A stretch of 64,000 nt of DNA from Fibrella rubiginis (GTDB lineage: Bacteria > Bacteroidota > Bacteroidia > Cytophagales > Spirosomataceae): positions 124,001 to 188,000 of the forward strand of contig NZ_JAFMYV010000004.1 in NCBI RefSeq assembly GCF_017353185.1, written 5' to 3'. Positions within the stretch are counted from its first letter, which is position 1, and each line of letters starts with the position of its first letter. Positions 17,662-25,932 of this stretch are shown here, in pieces. The notes below the pieces were generated by a model. That model made no database searches and had not been told where the DNA came from. It saw nothing but the letters and a program-made list of their open reading frames with translations. Both the position numbers and the translations under genes were made by a program.

Positions 17662-17731
17662 AGTTTTTTGTTGCTTTGTCGGCGTACCCCCCTTTAGGGC
17701 GGGGGGTACGCCGACAAAGCAACAAAAAACT
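17662..17731. terminator. Bidirectional terminator between aguA and the nucleoside permease
   Basis: 31-bp perfect arms (17662-17692 and 17701-17731) around an 8-nt loop. The GC-rich inner stem (GTCGGCGTACCCCCC) is flanked by A/T-rich outer stem, as expected for termination of both convergent genes. Confidence 0.93.
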
Positions 17732-17744
17732 CCAAATTAAAAAC

Positions 17745-18965
17745 TCAAAGCGGTCCCGTTACCAGTTCGCCTTCGCTGGGGACGGGCTTTTTGTTGTCAG
17801 TGAAAAAGAACACGAACAGCAGCAGCACCACCCCGGCAATAACGGCGGGCACGGTCCAGAATTTGAGGTAGTCGATGCCGGTAGCCGTTTTGGCCCAGTC
17901 CTTCACCGCACCCGACAGATACGAGCCAATGCTCATGCCGATACCGTAGGTAGCCAACGTGATCAGCCCCTGGGCCGACGACCGGATATCGTCTCCCGCC
18001 TTATTATCGGTGTAGATCTGGCCCGTGACAAAGAAGAAATCGTAACACACGCCGTGCAGGATGATAGCCAGGTAAAACATCCAGACGCCCGCCTCGGCAT
18101 TACCAAAGCCAAAAAAGAGGAAGCGCGCGATCCAGGCAATCAGCCCTACAATCAGCATTTTCTTTACGCCCAGCCGCATGAACGCCAGCGGAATCAGCAG
18201 CATGAAGCCCACCTCCGACACCTGCCCCAGCGACATTACGTTTTCTACATTTTTCAGGCCCGAATCTGTCAGCGCGGGGTTAGCCATCGCATAGTAGAAT
18301 GACAGCGGAATACAGATCAGCACCGACGAGATAAAGAAAATCGTAAACGACCGGTCTTTGAACAGCTTAAAGGCATTGAGACCCAGAATTTGCCCCAGCG
18401 ACGTGCTTTGGGTGGCCTTGGGTGGGGTGTTGGGCAGGAAAAATGAGAAAATGCCGAACGCCAGCGACGTATACATCGACAGCTTAAAAATCTCGACCTT
18501 ATCGCCAAGACCGTAGTAACCGATGATGTTGGTCACGGCAATCCAGGCCAGCGTGCCCAGCACCCGAATGCCCGGAAACTGCTTTTCGGGGCTGCTCATC
18601 TGCTGCATGGCAATAGACGACGTCAGGGCCAGCGTGGGGGCGAAAGTGAGGCAGTAGACCAATAAAATCCAGAAAAACTGGTCGGCATCGTGCACGTCGA
18701 TGAGGAAATAGAGTACGGCAGCTCCCAGCAAATTCAGTATGCCAAGTACGCGCTGAGCCGCAAAATACCGGTCGGCAATCATGCCCACGAAGAAGGGCGC
18801 GGCCAGCATGGCGAGCGAAAACGTGGCGAAGGCGGCACCCTGCTGTACGCCGGTGGCGCCCATCGTTTTCTCCATGTATTTGGTAACTTGTCCGTACCAG
18901 GCTCCCCACATAAAAAACTGGAGAAACATCATGGCCGACAATTGAAGGCGGGTCGTGATCGACAT
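17745..18965 (-). CDS. MFS nucleoside:H+ symporter (NupG family)
   Basis: A 406-residue protein with 12 predicted membrane helices. It matches the nucleoside:H+ symporter branch of the major facilitator superfamily: MMFLQFFMWGAWYGQ near the N-terminus, FAPTLALTSSIAMQQM in helix 4 and FPGIRVLGTLAWI in helix 5. It probably imports nucleosides. The ATG at 18965 (MSITTRLQL) removes a 23-residue non-conserved extension. It is monocistronic, ending at the shared terminator with aguA. Bacteroidota carry several paralogues of this family, some in sugar or nucleoside loci; here no catabolic neighbour indicates the substrate. Confidence 0.88.
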   Translation of the reverse strand: MSITTRLQLSAMMFLQFFMWGAWYGQVTKYMEKTMGATGVQQGAAFATFSLAMLAAPFFVGMIADRYFAAQRVLGILNLLGAAVLYFLIDVHDADQFFWILLVYCLTFAPTLALTSSIAMQQMSSPEKQFPGIRVLGTLAWIAVTNIIGYYGLGDKVEIFKLSMYTSLAFGIFSFFLPNTPPKATQSTSLGQILGLNAFKLFKDRSFTIFFISSVLICIPLSFYYAMANPALTDSGLKNVENVMSLGQVSEVGFMLLIPLAFMRLGVKKMLIVGLIAWIARFLFFGFGNAEAGVWMFYLAIILHGVCYDFFFVTGQIYTDNKAGDDIRSSAQGLITLATYGIGMSIGSYLSGAVKDWAKTATGIDYLKFWTVPAVIAGVVLLLFVFFFTDNKKPVPSEGELVTGPL

Positions 18966-19092
18966 GCGTAGGAAGGTTGCGTTGAACGTTTGAGAGATTT
19001 GGCAATCGCGAATGTAGCATGACGAACGCAACAATGCTCACCAGCCGACACTACAAGTAGGATAGAATAATAACCTCCAGCCTTAAAACGGA

Positions 19093-19138
19093 CTAACCCG
19101 GCCCCGGAAGTATGCTTCCTGAGCCGGGTTAGAAAAAC
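19093..19138 (-). terminator. Terminator of the glsB-like gene
   Basis: CTAACCCGGC (19093-19102) pairs with GCCGGGTTAG (19123-19132), with an inner stem GGAAG/CTTCC. It lies between the glsB-like stop and the permease start. Only a weak T-run follows, so efficiency is uncertain. Confidence 0.65.
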
Positions 19139-19158
19139 GTACCGGAAACTGAAAACTA

Positions 19159-19404
19159 CTAAGATGCCCGGCTGGTGCTTCCCTTTATAAGTGCGGCAAT
19201 ACCCAAAATAGCTATGGCACCCACGAATGAGGTCAGAATAGCGTCCAAAAGGCTGGTCGATTTGCCGAACACGAAACCACCGACAATACCACCGGCAATG
19301 CCAAGCAGGATTTCGACCAGGAGTGAGAATGAGAACCGCTTGAAAACCAGGTCAGCTAACCAGCCTGCAACGGCGCCTACGAGGATTGATGTTAAGATAC
19401 CCAT
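19159..19404 (-). CDS. GlsB/YeaQ/YmgE-family small membrane stress protein
   Basis: An 81-residue protein that is almost entirely three hydrophobic helices rich in Gly and Ala (AGWLADLVFKRF, IAGGIVGGFVFG, FVGAIAILGIAALI), the transglycosylase-associated/GlsB signature. Family members are induced by general stress in many bacteria (YeaQ and YmgE in E. coli); their mechanism is unknown. The ATG at 19404 (MGILTSILVG) is chosen over an upstream in-frame start at 19458. A 24-bp element shared with the ferritin-like stress gene lies about 120 bp upstream (19523-19546). Confidence 0.9.
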   Translation of the reverse strand: MGILTSILVGAVAGWLADLVFKRFSFSLLVEILLGIAGGIVGGFVFGKSTSLLDAILTSFVGAIAILGIAALIKGSTSRAS

Positions 19405-19798
19405 GACAGTTTTTCGTTTATGTTGAGTTGTTATTAAAAACAAGTTAACAACTGCCAATAAACGGGTTTGTTTATGACTCGAACGTTGAGCTTGGGCGTT
19501 ACGTTAGTACTACCAACGGTAAATAAGTAATCTACCAGTCGTGTAGTTGATTGGTCTAAAATTGGACTATTACGCGCCGACGGCAGTTAATTTTAACGTT
19601 GATTAAAGCCTGATTCACTCGATTTTGTATCACATTTGTACTGCTGGAACGATCTCGTCTAATCAAATTCGCATTCAATCCCGGAATGAGTCTATTCGTA
19701 AAAAAGAGTTTGGCCGAACCAAATTCTTGTACTTAATTTAGACCTTGAACCGAGAGCTAAAAGCCACTTCGTACAACTTTTGCTGACTTGTCATCAAT
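19405..19798. other. 394-bp AT-rich intergenic spacer between divergent genes
   Basis: No convincing ORF or RNA. It holds the stress-type element at 19523-19546 and a weaker TTGGTCTAAAA word at 19550-19560. CACATTTG near 19632 could be an imperfect promoter box for the downstream PhyH gene. It is clearly richer in A and T than the flanking genes. Confidence 0.6.
19523..19546 (-). promoter_or_regulatory. 24-bp stress-gene element, copy 1
   Basis: Read on the minus strand it matches the element at 53560-53583 in 19 of 24 positions, with the core CTACAnGAyTGGTAG followed by TACTnAT. It points toward the glsB-like gene, 118 bp upstream of its start. CTAC-N7-GTAG is itself dyad-symmetric. Confidence 0.5.
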
Positions 19799-20614
19799 AT
19801 GAAAAAATTGCAATGCCCCCGTTTTGAGTTGGGCGAAACCCTCACCCACGAGCAGAAAGCATTCTTTGATAAGCATGGTATTATCGTTTTCCCCAATTTC
19901 ATAAAGCGCGACACCGTTACGCTTTTTCTTAGTGAACTAGCCCGGATTGAGCAGGAATGGATTGCTGAAGGGCGCGATAAGGTAAACGGCGTTCCCCTCA
20001 AATTCGGACGCGACGAAAATAATAACAAGGTTATTCAGCGTTCATGCTTCCTGTCGCACTACAGCGACGTGTTGCACGAATTCTTACAAGACCCTCGCCT
20101 ACAGGTTATTACCGATCTGTTGCAGCCCTACGAAGGCCGCATGGGCGAAAACGAAAAAGACGGGCTGGTGTTGAACAATTACGTGCGCACCCCGTCGAGC
20201 CAGTACTCGCAAATGGGCTGGCATACGGATAGCCCCCGCGACATTTTCCTGGGTCAGCGGATCATGCCGATGCTCAACGTGGGTATCCACCTCGACGATT
20301 GCCCCATGGAAAACGGTGGCCTGCGCGTATTGCCCGGCACCCACAAGCAGAGTACGTTCCGCATGCTGTTTGGCAAGAAATACTTTGTTGACAATAACCC
20401 CGATCCGCGCGAAGTAGGCCTCGACATTCAGGCCGGTGATCTGACCGTGCACGATGGCCGCATTTGGCACCGCGTACAGCAGTCACCACACCTGGGCGAA
20501 GCCAGCCGCCGCCGCGTGATGTACGTGCCGGTGGTAACGGGTAAATACAAGCCTAAGAACGAGTTCAGCAAAACCCCGTTCTACCACCGCTTCATTCAGA
20601 AAGTAAATATCTAA
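19799..20614 (+). CDS. Phytanoyl-CoA dioxygenase (PhyH) family Fe(II)/2-oxoglutarate oxygenase
   Basis: A 271-residue cytosolic enzyme of the PhyH superfamily. The iron triad is visible: His142-x-Asp144 in GWHTDSPRD and His224 in IWHRV. The 2-oxoglutarate-binding Arg is one of Arg237-239 (ASRRRVMY). ENGGLRVLPGTHK (171-183) is the usual strand-turn before the second His. These enzymes hydroxylate unactivated carbons; the substrate cannot be read from sequence, and lipids, secondary metabolites and ectoine-like compounds are all known in the family. The next gene, an SDR dehydrogenase, follows after a hairpin and could act on the hydroxylated product. Confidence 0.9.
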   Translation: MKKLQCPRFELGETLTHEQKAFFDKHGIIVFPNFIKRDTVTLFLSELARIEQEWIAEGRDKVNGVPLKFGRDENNNKVIQRSCFLSHYSDVLHEFLQDPRLQVITDLLQPYEGRMGENEKDGLVLNNYVRTPSSQYSQMGWHTDSPRDIFLGQRIMPMLNVGIHLDDCPMENGGLRVLPGTHKQSTFRMLFGKKYFVDNNPDPREVGLDIQAGDLTVHDGRIWHRVQQSPHLGEASRRRVMYVPVVTGKYKPKNEFSKTPFYHRFIQKVNI

Positions 20615-20633
20615 TTCCGTTTCAAGTTCAAGC

Positions 20634-20715
20634 GTCTAAGGTCTAAAGTTCCGTCGTCGAAGAAGCCTGTCTATTGGCAGTGCAACGTTAGACTGCCAAA
20701 CTTTAGACCTTAGAC
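20634..20715. repeat. Intergenic hairpin with heptanucleotide-repeat arms
   Basis: Arms GTCTAAGGTCTAAAGTT (20634-20650) and its complement (20699-20715) enclose an inner stem TTGGCAGT/ACTGCCAA (20675-20698). A T7 run (20716-20722) follows directly, and the SDR start codon comes next at 20723. The layout resembles a terminator placed immediately before a start codon. Confidence 0.85.
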
Positions 20716-20722
20716 TTTTTTT

Positions 20723-21499
20723 ATGACCTACGCACTCATCACTGGTGCCAGCCGCGGTATTGGCCAGGCTATCGCCACCGAACTCGCCAGCCGGAAATAC
20801 AACCTGTTACTGGTAGCCCGCTCGGGTTCGGCACTTGAAACGATTGCCGCTGATCTTAGCCGGAAACAGGGCGTTTCGGTGCAGACGCTGGCCATAGATC
20901 TGGCCACTCCCGATGCCCCGCAGCAGGTGTTCGACTGGTGCCAAACCAATGGGTATGCCGTGTCTATCCTGGTCAATAATGCCGGCTATGGCCTTAGCGG
21001 CCAGTTCGAGCAGTATTTGCTGGCCGAAAATCTGGCGATGATGCAGGTGAACATGACTACGCTGGTAGCCCTGACCCAGTTGTTTTTACCCCAACTTCGG
21101 CAGCAGTCGAAAGCGTATATTTTGAATATTGCCTCGTCTACAGCCTACCAGGCTTTGCCGGGCATGAGCCTCTACGCGGCTACTAAAGTGTTTGTGCTCA
21201 ATTTCAGTCGGGGCCTCCACCACGAACTGGCCGGTTCGGGGGTGAGCGTGACCTGCGTGAGTCCTGGTGCCACCGATACGGGTTTCAACGACCGGGCGCA
21301 GATCAACCAGAAAGCCCGCGACGCCGCCAAAAAAATCACGATGACACCCGAATCCGTTGCGAAACAGTCGGTAGCTGGTATGTTTGCCGGTAAAGCTGAA
21401 ATCATCACCGGGGCAATCAACAAAGTGGGTGCCTTTGCCGCGTGGTTGTTGCCCAAGGGTATCGTTGAAAAAACGGCCTACAAAATTTATAAAGAGTAG
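20723..21499 (+). CDS. Short-chain dehydrogenase/reductase (classical SDR)
   Basis: A 258-residue classical SDR with the NAD(P)-binding TGASRGIG (7-14), NNAG (85-88), catalytic Ser138/139 in NIASST, and Tyr151-x3-Lys155 in YAATK. The Arg34 region (VARSGSAL) suggests NADP preference. The LALTQLFLPQL and VTCVSPGATDTGF segments place it among DltE/YqjQ-like SDRs. Substrate is unknown. The serine hydrolase gene starts 32 bp downstream, so the two are probably one operon. A second SDR of the same general type is at 31903-32847. Confidence 0.9.
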   Translation: MTYALITGASRGIGQAIATELASRKYNLLLVARSGSALETIAADLSRKQGVSVQTLAIDLATPDAPQQVFDWCQTNGYAVSILVNNAGYGLSGQFEQYLLAENLAMMQVNMTTLVALTQLFLPQLRQQSKAYILNIASSTAYQALPGMSLYAATKVFVLNFSRGLHHELAGSGVSVTCVSPGATDTGFNDRAQINQKARDAAKKITMTPESVAKQSVAGMFAGKAEIITGAINKVGAFAAWLLPKGIVEKTAYKIYKE

Positions 21500-21531
21500 C
21501 CTCACCTGCCTTACCACAACTTCCTGAATCC

Positions 21532-22800
21532 ATGAAAAGAGCAGTACTACTTTTTCTCCTGCTGCCTGCCCTGTGCCGGGCACAGCCCTTCACGCTGAGT
21601 GAAGCAACGCCTGCTTCGGTGAACGTCAGTGCCGACCGCCTCACCCGCATCGACCGGGTGTTGCAGGAGTACGTCGACCAGGGCAAACAGGCGGGTATCA
21701 TTGCGCTGGTGGCCCGCAACGGCAAAATCGTGTACCACAAAGCGTTCGGCATGGATAACCCGGCTACCAAAATGCCACTGAAACGCGACGCTATCTTCCG
21801 GATTGCCTCGCAGACAAAAGCCATTACCACCGTGGCCGCCATGATGCTGTTTGAAGAAGGCCGCATCCTGCTCGACGAGCCCGTTTCCAAATACATTCCG
21901 GCGTTTAAAAACCCCACGGTGATCGACAAATTCAACGAGACCGATTCGAGCTACACCACCAAACCCGCCACCCGTGAGATCACGATTCGGCAGTTGATGA
22001 CCCATACGTCGGGCATTAGCTACACGAGCATCGGTACCAAAGAGGCCAACGCGATTTATGCTAAAGCGGGTATTCCCAGTGGTATTGGCACACCCATGAA
22101 CAGCCTGTCGGTGAGTATTCCGGCCTTGGCGAAACTGCCCCTGATGCATAACCCCGGCGAAAAGTGGACATACAGCCTGAGTACCGACGTGCTGGGCTAC
22201 CTGGTGGAAGTGGTGTCGGGCCAACCACTCGACCAGTTTTTCCGCACCCGTATTTTCGAGCCGCTGGGTATGAACGACACCTATTTCTATCTGCCCGCCG
22301 CCAAGCAAAACCGGCTGGCCACGCTCTTCACCGAAAACAAAACCAAAGAAGTAATCCCCATGCCTATGCAGGGCGGCATCTCGCCCGACTACCCCAAGCA
22401 GGCGGGTACCTATTACTCAGGTGGGGCGGGACTGTCATCAACCGCCGTTGATTACGCCGTTTTCCTGCAAATGATGCTCAACAACGGCAGCTACAACGGC
22501 AGGCAAATTCTGGGACCAGCCACCGTGCGGCTGATGCTGCAAAATCAGATTGGCGCGCTCAACGTGGGTGACAACAAGTTCGGGCTGGGCTTTGCCATTG
22601 CATCGCCCGCCGGAGCAGCCAAGCTGCCCGTTTCGGTAGGGTCATTCAGTTGGGGCGGGTTCTTTGGCACCGACTACTGGGCCGACCCACAGCAGGGCGT
22701 TATTGGTCTGATCATCACCCAGAAAGTGCCCAACTCCTACGGCGACCTCAACGACCGGTTTAAAGTGCTGGTTTATCAGGCCCTGACAGCGTTGAAGTAA
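21532..22800 (+). CDS. Exported serine hydrolase, class C beta-lactamase fold
   Basis: A 422-residue protein with a signal peptide (1-18, ending RAQ). The beta-lactamase/EstB fold is shown by the nucleophile motif SQTK (Ser93, Lys96), LMTHTSGISY (156-164) and the second motif YSLS at 214-217 in place of the commoner YSN. A WGGFFGTDYW segment near 375 replaces the KTG box. Family members are esterases, D-aminopeptidases or peptidoglycan hydrolases rather than drug-resistance beta-lactamases, and EstB-type esterases fit best. It follows the SDR gene closely and ends at a strong terminator beginning on the base after its stop codon. Confidence 0.88.
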   Translation: MKRAVLLFLLLPALCRAQPFTLSEATPASVNVSADRLTRIDRVLQEYVDQGKQAGIIALVARNGKIVYHKAFGMDNPATKMPLKRDAIFRIASQTKAITTVAAMMLFEEGRILLDEPVSKYIPAFKNPTVIDKFNETDSSYTTKPATREITIRQLMTHTSGISYTSIGTKEANAIYAKAGIPSGIGTPMNSLSVSIPALAKLPLMHNPGEKWTYSLSTDVLGYLVEVVSGQPLDQFFRTRIFEPLGMNDTYFYLPAAKQNRLATLFTENKTKEVIPMPMQGGISPDYPKQAGTYYSGGAGLSSTAVDYAVFLQMMLNNGSYNGRQILGPATVRLMLQNQIGALNVGDNKFGLGFAIASPAGAAKLPVSVGSFSWGGFFGTDYWADPQQGVIGLIITQKVPNSYGDLNDRFKVLVYQALTALK

Positions 22801-22845
22801 CCGATGTCTAACGGAGCAAATCGCTCCGTTAGACATCGGCGTTAA
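22801..22845 (+). terminator. Terminator after the serine hydrolase
   Basis: 17-bp perfect arms (22801-22817 and 22823-22839) around a 5-nt loop, followed by TTAATTTTT. It contains the word GTCTAACGG, like the heptamer hairpins. Confidence 0.88.
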
Positions 22846-22904
22846 TTTTTCCTAATTCACCAGACGGTTGCCCGGTGAAAACCGTTTGGTTTACAGAGAA
22901 GGTT

Positions 22905-22912
22905 TATTTTTG
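22905..22912 (+). promoter_or_regulatory. ftsX promoter box 4 nt before the start codon
   Basis: TATTTTTG ends 4 nt before the ATG at 22917. A TTG lies at 22886-22888 (16-bp spacer). With this spacing transcription would begin at or next to the start codon, implying a leaderless or near-leaderless mRNA. Same layout as fur, the abhydrolase and rbfA. Confidence 0.6.
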
Positions 22913-22916
22913 TTCA

Positions 22917-23795
22917 ATGGCGCGTAAAAAGAAGAATGTAGGAGCCTACCCCACCGGGCGGATCTTGTTTAGCCTGACCCTGGCGTTGTTGCTGATCGGG
23001 GCATGTGGACTGCTGGCCGTGCAGTCGAAACGGCTGGTGACACAGGTACGTGAAAGCAATGAGGTGCGGGCGTTTCTAGACAATGACCTTGACTCAACAA
23101 GTCGACTGGCTCTGGCCGACAAGATTGCCCAGGAGCCATTTGTCCTGGCCGACAAGGCCACTTCAGTACGGTACGTGTCGAAGGAAGCCGCCGCAAAAGA
23201 GTTCATTGCCGAAACGAAAGAAGATTTCACCCGTTTCCTGAACGATAATCCGCTGCACGCCAGCTACCGTATTCGTCTGCGCGAAACGTATTTCGCCGAA
23301 GACAAATTGAAAGAAGTAAAAGCCGCCCTGGAGAAGATGGATGGCGTTTTTGAGGTGGTCTACCCCGAAAACATGGTGGATAACATCAACCGTAATATCA
23401 CAAAAATATACGCCGTGATGGCCGGTTTTGCGCTGGTATTGTTAATTATCATTATCGTGTTGATGAACAACACCATCCGGCTCGCGCTGTATTCGCAGCG
23501 GCTGCTCATTCGGAGTATGCAGTTGGTGGGGGCCACCAACGGGTTCATCACCAAACCCTTTTTGGTGCGGGGCCTCACCCAGGGCCTTGTGGCGGGGTTG
23601 ATTGCCGCGACGGTACTGTGCATAGGCTGGTATGCAGCCCTGTTTAGCCTGCCTGAGCTGACGGTCCTGACCGATCCGTTACAGTTGCTGATGTTGGCAG
23701 GAGGGTTAATAGTGCTGGGTATGCTGATTGGATTATTGAGTACGTTTCAGGCCGTAAACCGCTACTTGGGCCTGACCCTGAACGAATTATACTGA
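22917..23795 (+). CDS. ftsX: Cell division protein FtsX
   Basis: A 292-residue FtsX. One helix lies at about 15-35, then an extracytoplasmic domain (36-160), then three helices (about 163-185, 215-240, 255-277), the standard topology. With the ATPase FtsE it forms an ABC-type complex that activates septal peptidoglycan hydrolases. FtsE is not in the window, as is common in Bacteroidota where the genes are unlinked. Residues such as VRYVSKEAAAKEF and NPLHASYRIRL are FtsX hallmarks. The start MARKKK at 22917 fits; an upstream in-frame codon at 22875 would lie before the promoter box. It is followed after 17 bp by the DUF3098 gene. Confidence 0.93.
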   Translation: MARKKKNVGAYPTGRILFSLTLALLLIGACGLLAVQSKRLVTQVRESNEVRAFLDNDLDSTSRLALADKIAQEPFVLADKATSVRYVSKEAAAKEFIAETKEDFTRFLNDNPLHASYRIRLRETYFAEDKLKEVKAALEKMDGVFEVVYPENMVDNINRNITKIYAVMAGFALVLLIIIIVLMNNTIRLALYSQRLLIRSMQLVGATNGFITKPFLVRGLTQGLVAGLIAATVLCIGWYAALFSLPELTVLTDPLQLLMLAGGLIVLGMLIGLLSTFQAVNRYLGLTLNELY

Positions 23796-23812
23796 CACAA
23801 AAGACAACCATT

Positions 23813-24115
23813 ATGGAAACGATGCGCGTAAGCCCGCCCAAGCGTGGAGCGGCAAAACCCGAGTTTCAAACAACGTTCGCCAAGCCCGCTACACCTGCTG
23901 TACCCACGGCGATGATGCCCTTCGGCAAAGTAAACTACCAGCTTATGGTGGCTGGCATTGTGGTACTGCTGCTTGGCTTTTTCATTATGAGCCTCGACAA
24001 AGAAGAGTTCGGTTTTGGCTTCCTTGGCCTCACGCTGGGGCCTATTGTGGTCATGACCGGCTTCATCATTGAGTTGTTTGCCATTCTGAAAAAACCAGCC
24101 CGTACCGAAGCCTAG
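23813..24115 (+). CDS. DUF3098 small membrane protein
   Basis: A 100-residue protein: a Lys/Pro/Ala-rich cytoplasmic N-terminus (1-38), then two membrane helices (about 44-62 and 68-90) joined by SLDKEEFGFGF. This is DUF3098, a Bacteroidota family that sits almost invariably between ftsX and uppP, suggesting a role in cell division or envelope synthesis. Biochemical function is unknown. It is cotranscribed with ftsX and ends at a terminator. Confidence 0.9.
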   Translation: METMRVSPPKRGAAKPEFQTTFAKPATPAVPTAMMPFGKVNYQLMVAGIVVLLLGFFIMSLDKEEFGFGFLGLTLGPIVVMTGFIIELFAILKKPARTEA

Positions 24116-24135
24116 CGGGACGGGTTAACCTATTG

Positions 24136-24193
24136 ATCGCCACACGGTCTGAACGAAGCGTTGACGCTGGTTCGGGCCGTGTGGCGATTTTTT
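24136..24193 (+). terminator. Rho-independent terminator after ftsX-DUF3098
   Basis: ATCGCCACACGG (24136-24147) pairs with CCGTGTGGCGAT (24177-24188), with an inner AGCGT/ACGCT stem, followed by TTTTT. It separates ftsX-DUF3098 from uppP, which therefore needs its own promoter. Confidence 0.9.
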
Positions 24194-24217
24194 ATAGGTA
24201 GCCGTGTCGCTGCATTG

Positions 24218-24225
24218 TAGCTTTG
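24218..24225 (+). promoter_or_regulatory. uppP promoter box
   Basis: TAGCTTTG is a perfect TAnnTTTG box, 34 nt before the uppP ATG and just after the upstream terminator. No clear TTG upstream. Confidence 0.6.
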
Positions 24226-24259
24226 CGGCCTGTTTCAACGCTTCACTGCCGCTGCTCCT

Positions 24260-25123
24260 ATGAGTTTGTTTCATGCCATTATGCTGGCCATCATCGAAGG
24301 CCTGACTGAGTTTCTGCCCGTTTCGTCTACCGGCCACATGATTATCTACTCGTCGCTGGCGGGCATCAGTGGCAACGAATTTACCAAGCTCTACACCGTC
24401 GACATTCAATTTGGCTGTATCCTTTCCGTGCTGGTGCTCTACTACCGCCGCTTTCTGCGCGACACCCGCACCCGCGAAGACATGGCCTGGTATAACGCCC
24501 TGCCACAGGGGCTACAAAATATGATTGGTCCTGTGTCGGGACAGCTCGACTTTTACCTGAAACTACTCGTGGCCTTTCTGCCCGCTGCTATTATTGGCTT
24601 CCTGCTCAACGACTTCATCGACAGTTTACTGGAAAGCGTAACAACGGTAGCCGTTTCGCTCGTGCTGGGTGGTATCGTGCTCGTCTTCATTGATCGCCTG
24701 CTCGATCAGAACGTGAAACGCGACTATGATATCACGTTCCCCGAAGCCCTGAAAGTAGGCTTCTTCCAGTGTATCGCCATGATTCCCGGCGTGTCGCGGT
24801 CAGCAGCTACCATCATTGGTGGTATGACCCAGGGACTCACGCGTCAGCAGGCGGCCGAGTTTTCGTTTTTCCTGGCCGTACCCACCATGGCTGCCGCGTC
24901 GGGCTACAAACTTCTGAAGACCTACAAGCTGCTGCAACCAACCGATTATCAGACCCTGATTATTGGCAATGCCATTGCCTTCGTGGTGGGACTGCTGGCT
25001 ATCCGGGCCTTTGTCGGCTTTCTAAATCAGTACGGCTTTAAAGTATTTGGCTATTACCGCATTGTGGTCGGGTTAGCCATTCTGGGGCTTCTGGCGGCGG
25101 GAGTGAAGATTGACATTTTGTAG
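24260..25123 (+). CDS. uppP: Undecaprenyl-diphosphate phosphatase
   Basis: A 287-residue polytopic enzyme of the BacA/UppP family. Both signature regions are intact: EGLTEFLPVSSTGHMI (13-28; Glu17 and Ser22-Thr24-His26 region) and PGVSRSAATI (176-185; Arg180). It removes one phosphate from undecaprenyl diphosphate on the outer face of the inner membrane and recycles the lipid carrier for peptidoglycan and other surface glycans. About eight membrane helices are predicted. truB starts 8 bp downstream, so the two are cotranscribed. Confidence 0.97.
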   Translation: MSLFHAIMLAIIEGLTEFLPVSSTGHMIIYSSLAGISGNEFTKLYTVDIQFGCILSVLVLYYRRFLRDTRTREDMAWYNALPQGLQNMIGPVSGQLDFYLKLLVAFLPAAIIGFLLNDFIDSLLESVTTVAVSLVLGGIVLVFIDRLLDQNVKRDYDITFPEALKVGFFQCIAMIPGVSRSAATIIGGMTQGLTRQQAAEFSFFLAVPTMAAASGYKLLKTYKLLQPTDYQTLIIGNAIAFVVGLLAIRAFVGFLNQYGFKVFGYYRIVVGLAILGLLAAGVKIDIL

Positions 25124-25131
25124 AAGAACGC

Positions 25132-25839
25132 ATGGACCCCAACCAGCCCGCCCCTGAGCCTGGCCAATTAATTCTGATTGACAAGCCCCGCGAATGGACC
25201 TCCTTTGATGTGGTCAATAAAATTCGCCGGGCCTGCAAAATCAAAAAAATTGGCCATGCCGGTACGCTCGACCCCCTGGCTACGGGACTGCTGATCCTGT
25301 GTACGGGTAAAATGACCAAGCAGATAGACAGCTACCAGGCACAGGAAAAAGAGTATACCGGCACGCTTGTTTTGGGCAAAACAACTCCCTCCGTTGATCT
25401 CGAAACTGACTTCGACGGGGAGTTTGACGTGACGGGCATCACGCCCGAGATGATCCGCGATGCCGCTGCGCAACTTACCGGCGAAATCCAGCAGATTCCG
25501 CCCATCTATTCGGCCATCAGGGTCAACGGCGAACGGCTCTACGAACGGGCACGGCGCGGCGAAACCGCCGATCAGGTTGATGGGGGTATTAAAAGCCGCA
25601 CCGTCACGGTCTCCGAATTCAACGTGATGACCAACGATTTCCCGACTATCGACTTTCGCATTGTCTGTTCCAAAGGCACATACATTCGCAGTTTGGTGCG
25701 TGATTTGGGCCTTTTACTCAACAATGGCGCCTACATGTCGGCCCTGCGTCGCACCCGCATTGGTGAGTTTGAGGTAAAAGACGCTCAGACAGTAGACGGG
25801 TTTATTGACCAGTATTTAAATCGGTCTGGACAGTCGTAG
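25132..25839 (+). CDS. truB: tRNA pseudouridine(55) synthase TruB
   Basis: A 235-residue TruB. The catalytic Asp47 is in GHAGTLDPLATG (41-52); other family motifs are KEYTGTLVLG, QIPPIYSAIRVNG and CSKGTYIRSLVRDLG. It converts U55 of the T-loop of tRNAs to pseudouridine. It lacks a C-terminal PUA domain, as is usual in Bacteroidota (about 230 residues). The last five codons and stop (from 25824) form part of the left arm of a 44-bp perfect inverted repeat, so the hairpin overlaps the coding region. Confidence 0.97.
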   Translation: MDPNQPAPEPGQLILIDKPREWTSFDVVNKIRRACKIKKIGHAGTLDPLATGLLILCTGKMTKQIDSYQAQEKEYTGTLVLGKTTPSVDLETDFDGEFDVTGITPEMIRDAAAQLTGEIQQIPPIYSAIRVNGERLYERARRGETADQVDGGIKSRTVTVSEFNVMTNDFPTIDFRIVCSKGTYIRSLVRDLGLLLNNGAYMSALRRTRIGEFEVKDAQTVDGFIDQYLNRSGQS

Positions 25840-25922
25840 GGAGGAGTCCTGTTAGTCTGGAAAGTCATTTCTTTTAACTGACTTTCCAGACTAACAGGAC
25901 TCCTCCCTACGACTGTCCAGAC
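25824..25922. repeat. 44-bp perfect inverted repeat between truB and ribF
   Basis: Arms 25824-25867 and 25879-25922 are exact complements around an 11-nt AT-rich loop. The left arm includes the truB stop codon, and the right arm ends 10 bp before the ribF start. The sequence GTCTGGACAGTCGTAGG is repeated only here. It has the architecture of the heptamer hairpins but no clear 7-bp period. Confidence 0.95.
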
Positions 25923-25932
25923 TATTCTTTCT

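Noticed and set aside
19547..19560. Second LytTR-type operator (TTGGTCTAAAA)
   Set aside because: Only one copy of the 9-mer core is present, no LytTR gene is adjacent, and the region is better explained by the 24-bp stress element.
21532..22800. Antibiotic-resistance beta-lactamase
   Set aside because: The fold is class C-like, but the second motif is YSLS and no KTG box is seen; EstB-type esterase or peptidase is more likely.
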